NCBI GenBank assembly: GCA_947652605.1
Contig: OX393580.1
Location: 15,458,159-15,522,158 of the forward strand
From: Elmis aenea
Taxonomy: Eukaryota; Arthropoda; Insecta; Coleoptera; Elmidae
DNA: 64,000 nucleotides
Direction of reading: 5' to 3'
Position 1 is the stretch's first letter. Each line of letters opens with the position of its first letter. The position numbers were made by a program, and so were the translations under genes. A model generated the notes under the pieces. That model saw nothing but the letters and a program-made list of their open reading frames with translations. It had not been told where the DNA came from and ran no database searches. Below, piece by piece: positions 1-10,000 of this stretch.

Positions 1-860
1 GAGATGCTACATGTTTTGCCAAAAAACTGTGTAAAAATTAAGCGAATATACTTAGAGCTATATCCCAAGAAAAGGCAGCGAAGGATGCGTAATTACAAAA
101 ATTTGGAAATAAATTTAAGAGAATATGGTTTTTTCGACAAACCAACCAAAAATCCAAAACAAATCAATAATTAATTAAAATTATTTATTTTACACAGTAT
201 CTATTGCAAATAAGGTAGCATTTCAACATATAAAATTTTTAATTAGTTGTAAATGTGTCCATAATTATATGATAACAAATTTGCTAAAAAGACTATCAAA
301 TTACACAACAATACTAAACAATTCTAATAAATGATACCGCAGACAAATGGTAACTGTCACTTGACATTTAATTAGTTGTTTTTATTTTCATAGATAGCTT
401 GATAAGCGATGAGTAAAATACGATTTTTCTTGATTTTTTCTTATTTATAAAAATAGATGTAGCAAATAATATCTCATTTTAAAAAGAAAAAAACACACAT
501 TCAACTATTTCATAGCCAACTTCGCGGCCCATAAGAAAAAATGAAGTTAGGGGTAATATCTCGAAAATTGTAGGTGTAAAAAATAATCTAAAATAACAGT
601 TACATTCTCCATTAAAAAGTACTTCAAGAAGTACAAATAAAATTGTTCTAATGATTAACCCAAAAGAGTTATGAGAGAAAAGAGAAATTGGACATTTTCA
701 TATTTTTTGCTATAACATCTGAAGCACAAGGAATTTTTTACTTTTAAAAATTGATTGAGGCTCCTCTCATACTCAAGAATAATTCATCTGATTTAAGCAA
801 TCCTGTATCTCTTATAATAAGCGAGATCCCCATGCTGGAAATGTAATCTGGGACACCCTG
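1..860. mobile_element. Foldback element, family A, copy A1 (5' part outside window)
   Basis: This is the interior and one complete arm of a family A foldback element. It ends at 860 with a copy of the terminus CACCCTG followed by TA, preceded by the GGGATCTCG block on the opposite strand. The same sequence recurs at 31065-32416, 33414-34894 and 35521-37014. No coding capacity was seen. Confidence 0.8.
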
Positions 861-894
861 TAGATAATAATCACTGTAAACAAAATATTAATTT

Positions 895-2509
895 TTAAGA
901 CTTACACAATGCAATAATTCCAGCTCCAATCGCAAAGTACAGAAATTTCCCACTGAAAAACAATTTAACAAGGTAATACATTATCGGGCAGACCACCATA
1001 ATAGCCCAAATGATTGTATTAATTAATGAATGTAATGTACGTTTCACTGTAAATGGTACAACTCTCGGTAGTCCAGATAAAGCAAAAAAGTCTCCTGTTC
1101 GCACAAAGCTGTCTTTTAATTTATCCTGCAATGGTACAAATACATTTTTACACCCAAGAATATACAAACGTTTGACAAATATACAAACATAAACACTAAA
1201 TTGCCTATTGCCAATAACATCTTTGTTGGTATATTTCAACTTACTTTTCGTATGAACATATCTCTAAGAAACTTTTCTCTATCTGTGTCAGATTCTGGCA
1301 CGTCTTCGAATGGAATACGCCTCATATACATATGTGCTGTAATAGGTTTTCCATGCAACAAGTCCGATATTGTCGGTTTTGTTAAAGAGTCTTCTCTAAA
1401 AGATACTAAAACGTCATAAATAGCAGGGACTTTTCCTTTCATTGGCGGCAAGCTGGCAAGAAATCCCCTAGTGCGCGGCTGTAAATGATGCTTCAATTCG
1501 GGTAAATTTTTTTCACGCGCAAAATTTTCAGATATCTTGTGTTTTTCTATTGTAAATCTTGTGCCTTCTGCGAAGAGTAATAACTAAAACATATTAAAGA
1601 ATATTAAATTGTTCATTCAAAATTAATTTGAGTATTAAACAAGTTTTGCACTGCTTGGCAAAAAATTACATTAACAATAACCATAGAGAACATTCCTCTT
1701 CTTCAACTCCATCAATTTTTAAATACAGTCTGAGTTTTGGGTTTAATAGTAATAAGTATAATTTAAATAACAGAACTTAAATATCCTTACCCACATAGGA
1801 TCAGGATGATCCGCTAGTTCAGTAACTTGTCTATTTATATTTTCTCTATCTTTTTCAAATGCCCTTTCTAAAAATACAAACTCTGAAAATTTCCATGCCC
1901 ATCCTAATATCGGAATGTACTGGATAACTTTTTTAGCATAAGCTTTGCAATTCTAAAAATAGGATGAACATTTATAACAATGGTATATGTGCAAAATGTG
2001 TGATACAATTTGGGTATCTACATTTTACTATAACAACAATTATTTCAATTATTATTTTGGTTTAAGCTTTGTATAATTGTTTGCTTACTCCTAATAAACG
2101 TATTCGGTCAGTTACCATCCAGCCTATTAACCAATCGATTTCGTAGGTATGATTCATAATACAATACGCGTGTTCTTTACCCCAATATTTATTAAAGTCA
2201 TCTTTATCAATATAAATATTTATAGTTGAACCAGACCACCAATCACCCAGAAATACTAATTCTAAAAAAAAAATTATATTCTAACCATATACTCTTTTAA
2301 GACAACCGATGACAATACTTACGTAAATAAACTGTTGCGCAAAGATACCAATTAATTTTCCTGTATATATATTTGCTTAACGGCCTCACAGTAAAATACA
2401 AAAGGCATTGAACTAAATTAACAACAATCCCCGAAGTGAAGAACGTTATAGCAAAACATAAATGAAACACTTTGGATTTTTTCAGTTGTTGTAGATTTGA
2501 TAGGTACAT
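895..2509 (-). CDS. 1-acyl-sn-glycerol-3-phosphate acyltransferase (AGPAT, gamma/delta type)
   Basis: The enzyme family transfers an acyl chain to lysophosphatidic acid to make phosphatidic acid in ER-membrane phospholipid and triglyceride synthesis. Five exons join in phase: 2323-2509, 2089-2261, 1791-1952, 1245-1583 and 895-1125, giving 363 residues, close to the usual 370-380 of this subfamily. Seen: N-terminal membrane segment (about residues 10-40), acyltransferase motif I NHTYEID at 99-105 (His and Asp catalytic), motif III FAEGTRF at 178-184 binding the glycerophosphate, and a C-terminal hydrophobic hairpin from about 315. Donors are GTAAGT-like. The ATG at 2509 is the first in frame after a probable acceptor (TTGTTACAG) just upstream, so a 5' UTR exon probably lies further up. 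All key residues are present and no defect is visible. The exact paralogue cannot be named from sequence alone. Confidence 0.9.
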
Positions 2510-2531
2510 TTTAGTTGTTCGTGTGTACACA

Positions 2532-4015
2532 GTTCCTGTAACAAATACTTAGATTGTAAAAATGTCTACAACAATTAAAACTGACTAACACATTTAAAAT
2601 ACAATGATAAAACTGATCGTATCTCATATTACCGAGACTTTTTATCAAATTATATGTACTTGAACTTCACTCAGAGTTAAACAAAAATTGAAGTAGTATT
2701 TTTTATTGACTGGTATAGTACATTCCTTAATTACCATTGATTACCATGTTTAATTTTATGCTTTTTTATTCAGCTATTAATAGATACTGCACACAGTATA
2801 TTTGGAATATATGCATGCAATTCATAATTCAATACTTACTGTGATTTTTTTTTTAAATGCCTTATTTATATTAACTTTAATTTTAAAATATATATGCTAT
2901 TTTCTAGTAGCAAATACTCAGACTACAAGAAATGACATTTTAACACTGTCTGTTCTAAAGGCATCGGTATGTTCCACTTATTCACTAGGAAGCAGAGGCG
3001 TAGGTAGGGTAGGTTATGTATGTACACGTCGTGGATTTCGTACGTAAACACGTGACAGATAGATTGTACGTGGTTGACCTTTAATCGAGGAAACAGAAAT
3101 CAATGAGACAATAAAATATACATGATAAATTACTTGATAAATGTTTATTTATAACATGGATAGGCGTACAAAAAAAGTAGAGACAGGCGAATCGACACAA
3201 AAATTGTATTAATTTATGGATATATATCGATTTACGATAAAATCAATAATAGTTTGTTGGATATTAGGAATTTTATTTATCCCAATTGAAGCGTTTTGAA
3301 AAAATCACTAATAATTAGGGGCGCCGTGAACTGAAAGAGTTTGGGAACCTCTGCAATTTACCATATTTCACATTTTTGGAAAGCGATATTTAAATTTACA
3401 AAATTAAGTTAATATTAATGTAAAAGTACGCGGGTAGTTTCAGTGTATTACTTTTTAATTACGTTTCAAACAAATACGTACTTTTTTAAACGACCGTAAT
3501 CAATAAAACGTAGTTCAAATAATCATCATGGATAATTTGACTTATTACTATTTAAATAACTGATTCATACATTTTCACTGATTAATATATTAATACTCTA
3601 TCTCTAGATTGTTTCCGTTTAAAAATTTATAACTTTAGGTAATTTTTAAATAGCAATCAAAACTAATTTCTTTCATCTAAATGGGTCAGCTTAACGCATA
3701 ATTTAATGTAGTGAAAGTTGTTGCAATAAAATCATTGATCTTTATTTAAACCAAGAATAAGACGCAATATCCACTAAATATTTATTATCCCTGGTGAAAT
3801 ATAATAAATTCAGGCTGAACGTTATGTTATTAAACGTTACAGTCAACATCAATGTTTGAATCGAGTATGATTTTGTGACCACCATGGCACTTCTGGGGAT
3901 GATCGAATTATGCAATTTTTAATGCTTCGTTGACATAAAAGTGATATTTTTAAAGTACATCCGTTATTAGACGTTACATATTAGTTCAAGTGGTGTTATT
4001 TGAAAATAATTAAAC
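2532..4015. other. Intergenic stretch between the divergent acyltransferase and OBP genes
   Basis: About 1.5 kb without a supported exon. It must contain the promoters of both flanking genes, which face away from each other, but no clear TATA box or repeat could be assigned. The few ORFs here have AT-rich low-complexity translations and no recognisable domain. Confidence 0.5.
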
Positions 4016-7000
4016 ATGAAATCATTTTCTTTGTTCGTCCTAGTTTTAGTTAATTTGATTTTAATAGTTAACGCTCAGGTAATATAAACGTTTCGTATAC
4101 GATCAATTTCATTTGGTCAAGTTTTTTTTTTCAAACTTTAGGACCGTTGTCAAGTTCCAAGCACAGCTCCGCAAAATATTCAAAATGTGATCAACCAATG
4201 CCAAACCGATATTGAAGTTGCCGTATTATCAGGTATGTTTATTTTCTGGTAAAATGTGTAATAATTAAGTTACATCGAATTAAGTAACATTTTAACAATT
4301 AGTGATAAATTATAATTATTTTTGCTGTGGTTAATTTGGTGATATGCTTGTTGATATGATTGTTGACTTATTTCATACACAACATTCTTTGGCGTTAATA
4401 AGTCGACACAATCAGTGTTAGTATAATATACTTTTAATGCAGGGCCGATTTTACCATAAGGCGAGGCAATTGCCTAGGGGCGCCAGCCAGCCCTACTTAT
4501 ATGTATATATAAAAAACTAAATAACGATAAATTCGAAAAAAATTTAACAGATGCCGGGAATATCGCTGAGGTCAAAGGTGTAATGCCTAATTTTAAAAAT
4601 AGTTTTTGTATGAAGCAGATGGAATCATTACACATTTTAAACAAAAATGTCAGGAACACTTTAATTTTTTTATTATTGATAACGCAATTGCATCTATTAT
4701 TGAAAAATTTAAGCGTATGTCTACAATTAATAAAAAGTTTGGTTTTCTTTTAAATACCTTTACATGAGTTACAAAAAATTACTTAATCAGAACTGCTTAA
4801 AAAGTTTGACAATGTAAAATTACTTAAAACATGATATTTTAAGAGATATTGACAGAACATACTTATGTAGTGAATAACAAACAATAGCAAGGCGATATAG
4901 TCTACATACCTATGTATGTACAAAAAGTGTTCAAGTGTTAAATAATCAAAAAATATTTAAAAGTTCATAATTATACTATTTTTATAAATACAAATAAAAA
5001 TATGTTTTTGGGGATTTACCTTCGCTAAAATTTGTTCATTTGCTGCTTGACCTTTGGGCAAATCCCCAAAAATATATTACACGATAATGTTTAGTGGCGC
5101 CCAAATTTTCTTTGCTTAGGGGCATTATATACTTTTGCGCCGGTCCTGGTTTAATGACATAATCACGTACTAAAATGAAAATGGCACACAAAGTTTTTTT
5201 TTGGTAGTCAAAAAATAAAAATAAGTAAAACCTGTTGAACCAGTAAACAATTAAAAATGTGAGCATGTCGATGTGATTTGGGCATGTAAAATATGTTCAA
5301 AACAAAATAACGTTACATTATCTGAATAAGCCACAACAATTTACTAATTGTTCATAAAGAATAGATTGTAAATTAATCATAGATGCCATTAAGAAAACAA
5401 AACTAAACTAGCATTATCTGAATAACCGATAATTAAAACAAGATTTTAATACCGCAATAGTTATTTATGTACCAAGGCAGTAAAGTTCGACTTTTTATCA
5501 CGAGTGTGGCAAATAACCACGCGAGTGATAAAAAGGAATTTTACTGCTGAGGTGCATATTAAATTTTTCCTGTAATCGTCAAAGAAAGCGAAAAATCAAG
5601 CAAATGCATAAAGTTGTACTTCATCTTTCAGATTCTCATTCTCCTGTCAAATATGTATCTTTGAACAAAAGCACGCTCAATTTTTCTAAATTCACCAGTG
5701 AGCGTAGCACATTTTACTTTTTTACTGCCTCTAGGCAGTAAAAGTGATTATTACACCCGCTTTTGGGTACTTATTTAGTGACGATTGCAGAAAAATGTAT
5801 TTACTTGAACAACAAACAACATAGTAAAAAGATATTTTCTTACGTGCTTAGTACAAACTTTTGCAGTTAAGATCAATTTTTGGTCGAATCAATCCTTTTA
5901 TTGTCCTGTGCAATGTACAGCATTAAACCAAATAAAACACGCGATTATCTTTGGTATTTGTGCTACAGTAAAATGTTTCATATAAACAAGCTTCCACAAT
6001 GTCAGTTGAAAAACAAACGTTATCAATGTCCGTGTATGCGCAAAATTTTATCTCGATATATGCTAGCACTGATTTGATGTGAAAGTTTCATTAAATTATA
6101 TAAATAGTGAACATTGTATTACATAATTAGTGTGGCCCTTATAACAAAATGTAATTTTCCCAGAAATTTGTTGGATGCACGAGTTTAAACCACTTTTTAC
6201 TTACAGACTGCATAATTAAAAAAACAAAAAAATGTTAGCTCATACATATATGTATACAATTCTGTAAATTAGTTACAAGTATTTTTAATTTATGATTACA
6301 GAAGCGGCCGATCTTTTAAAACATCCTAAAATCGAAGACCACAACCTACGAAAAAAACGTTCATCCTTTACAAACGACGAAAAAAAGATAGCTGGTGTAA
6401 GTATTACATAAATAAATCAAATAATTTCACACAAACCGGAACAATGTTCTGGAACCACCATGTTATCAAAGCCATATCATTCGTGCAAAAGAAAAGTAGT
6501 GTTTGGTTTCATAATAAAATTATTAGAAATGAGGTTTCTAAACACAAGAATTGGAAAACTTATTTCGTTGTTTACTCAATTAAGACATTACATTAATTTG
6601 TTTTGGTACTTTTAATTAAACAATAATTTAGGCAATTTTTTTTTACATCAATGCCTCTGTTATTTACGTCACAGTCGGTAATCTTTAACGTAATTCTGGC
6701 AATATTTACTTCATTGAACTTTTGGTATTGTTTAAATCGCACCACAGGGCTAAAACCCCCAACAACTTTACTCAATTATTAATTTTGGCGACAATCTGAC
6801 GTAGCACACACCTCATGTGCTGCATGTGATATAACTATTACATATAAACTAAAATAATTTGTTGCAGTGTCTGCTTCAGTGTGTCTATCGTAAAATGAAA
6901 GCTGTAAGTACTTTTGTAATTATTACCTTCCGTGTTAAAATATTTTTATGAACATTAATATAGTAAAACCTTGATTTAATGGACTTCGGACTTAACGGAC

Positions 7001-10000
7001 TTGTTTTAATCGCTTCTAAATTATATTCGGCGGATGATTAACACGTTATCAAACAGCATTATACCTACATACTTAATTTTAATTACACAAACTTATCTAC
7101 ATAAGTAAAAAGAGCTTAATAAATAATTTGTTATTTTTTTTAACGTACGCATTCCAAAAACCTACTTTATTATACAGGGTGGTCCACATAGAAGGGCCAC
7201 CATTGGGATCTCGTAAACGGTAAAAGCTACAAAGAAGTTTAAATTAGACAAACTGTTCCCCTCTCTGAGACCTATTCAGTGATGCTTTAATGTCTTTTTT
7301 TTTAAATCTATGGCACGGTCGATAATAAACAAAAATCAAAATGGGTGAATTTCGAAGTAATACAGCGTAATTATAGCAATTAAAATAATGAGAGAAAAAA
7401 AAAGCAAGGTCGGCAACGGGATTCGAACCCGGTTTGCGTCGCAACTGTCACGTACTCTACCAGCTGATCAATAATTTAACCACATGTTCCATACATCCTG
7501 TTTATTATATTTAATAATATATGCTGAAAGAAAATTATTAAACCTGTTTTTTTTCCCAGTTCCAGAACCCGTAAGCAATTGTTGAAACAGCGGAAATTTA
7601 TTATTTTATGTCTAATTTGTTTGTGCAAATTTGCGTAAAAATCGGCGAGTCACTTCCCTTGTGAGACCTATTTAGTGATGCATTAATGTTTTAAAAAAGT
7701 TCCATGGCTCGCTAGGTAATACACAAAAATCAAAATGGGCATTTTTCAAAATCGGTATTAATTCGGCTATACTCGATAGTACAAAAATATTTTTGGGGAA
7801 AAAGTTGCAGATTTTTCTGCGCACTGTAAAATGAAAATATTCATTGTTTCAATATTGTTTTAATTCATTGCACTCTTTAGCTTTATAGCAACTTTTTGAT
7901 GAATTTTATTTGTTTTGAGTTCAAATATCAAAATAAATACATTAAACCTTTTATTAATGAAAAGAAGAACAAAAAATGCCTTTTCATGAGGTCACAGCCA
8001 ACTATGGTTTCCATTTTGAATAAAATCAAGTTAGTTATTTATCTAAGAATTTAAGCAGTATTGAAACAAATGAACGTTTTCATTTTACAGTGCGTAAAAA
8101 AATCTACAACTTTTTCTTTAAAAATATTTTTGTCCCATCAAGTATAAATGAGTTATTAACGTTTAAAAAAAATGTCCATTTTGATTTTTGTTTATTATCT
8201 AGCAAGCAGTGGCGTAGTTGGAGTTTGTGCCGCTTGGGGCGGTACCTGAGTTTGCCGCCGGGGCCGCCGGTCTCAATAAGGGTTGCCAACTCTTAATTTT
8301 TTTAAAAGCAAACAGAGATCGACACAAAAAAAAGTGGGGGGAAAGACAAAATGCGCCACATGCGTTTTTTTTTTAAATTTTAGATGTTCAAACGTGTTTT
8401 AATGCAATGTTAGATAATGTAGAATAATTTACCATCATCCAAAATTACAGTTCTATGGCAGAACATATTCTGATTTTTATTTTTTTAAATCAGCTCTACA
8501 AAACTATTTTAAATAAGTTTAAAAACTTTAACGAATAGTTTCCATTTAGGTAAACGAACAAACACAAATTATATTTAGCAAAATTCAAAAAAAAAAATGT
8601 ATATAAATAAACATAACATTCATATACATTCCAAAAAAGTAGCACCACATATCAGCCTAAATTTAAAAAAAAAAAAACGGAAAAACGTTGTTGACCCTTT
8701 AAATTTATATTTTTGTTGCTTGTTTTCATGAACCAAAAGCGTATATTACTGTAAATTTCCTCAAAGGCACCTTGCCTTCCCTAGACACGACTCCAAATAT
8801 AATATAAATGATAAAGGATTTTATATACCTATCAAATTGCACTAATTATCAGATTATCACCCACTTAGGCCTCACACACACAGAGCGACTTCTGTCGCGC
8901 GACTCGAGTCGCGCGTTTGTAGAAGTACTACCAATTGCATGTACGCGTACACACATAGTCACGCGACTTTGGTCGTCGTATGTGTGTACGCGTACATGCA
9001 ATTGCTAGTACTTCACAAACGCGCGACTCAAGTCGCGCGACAGAAAACGCTCTGTGTGTGCTAGGCCATACGGCAGTGGTCTCCAACCTGTGGGGCGCGC
9101 CGCCCTAGGGGGGCGCGAGACTATTGCAAGGAGGGCGCGCAGCTGTTATCAAAATATCATTTTTGAATACAAACAAACAAAAAGAACTTTCTTTATATAG
9201 AATATGGTGTATTGTTTTATAGTCCATTAAATAATTCTTATTTATCAGAACAGTATTTATAAATTAGATTGTAACGAAAAGTGAGGGGGACGCAAAAAAA
9301 TGTTTATGAAAAACGGGGGCGGAGGTACAAAAAGGTTGGAAACCACTGCCATACGGTCATACGGTTAATGAAAAATCGTCATTACACACTGTTTCTGGTA
9401 CCCTATGATTTGGAAGTTCTCTTACCACTGTTCGAAACTTTTATACATCTCAATTAACAAAAAATTAGACGAATGTTATCGCAACGCGACGATTGGTTAA
9501 TATAGAAAGGGATTTATACCTCACCGAATGTCTGCAACAGAACGGAAGTGAAAAATCCCTTTTACAATAGAGTTTAAAACTGCATGGAATTTAATGCCTA
9601 AAATAAATGAAATTATTATTAAATGGTTGGTACCCTATCATAAATTTTATTACTTGGAATTTTTGTCCTTACAAGGAGGCGGGTTTTCAATGTAGCCAGG
9701 TCGGTTAGCCCGTTTTACCCTCTAACTTCGATAAGAATTCTTTTTTTTTACTAGCGCTAGTGCCAGCACTGATTATTATATCTACTGTTCCTTCATTACT
9801 CCAAGGTATTAATTTTTACTCCATTTGGGTAGACTAAAAGTGCCACCCAGAGCGAACCGCCCCCTCCCCTGCGCCCCACCTTTCCTTGCTACGCCACTGC
9901 TAGGGAGTCATGGAACTTTTTTAAAACATTAAAACATCACTAAATAGGTCTCAGAAATGGGAACAATTTGTCCAGTTAAAACTTTTTTGTAGCTCTTGCC

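Larger units (their letters stand above)
8207..9899. mobile_element. hAT-like element L1 (terminus CAGTGGCGTAG)
   Basis: It starts CAGTGGCGTAGTTGG, ends CTTGCTACGCCACTG, and is flanked by CTAGCAAG and CTAGGGAG, an imperfect 8-bp duplication. Family C copy C2 shows the uninterrupted target around CTAGCGTG. Its 3' part is shared with L3 (26692-27198), proving a common family. It contains the palindrome at 8867-9066 and the MITE at 9074-9348. Confidence 0.8.

Noticed and set aside
7408..7470. Functional tRNA gene on the minus strand
   Set aside because: The T arm and A box are good, but the acceptor strands do not pair and the anticodon arm cannot be drawn convincingly; treated as SINE-like.
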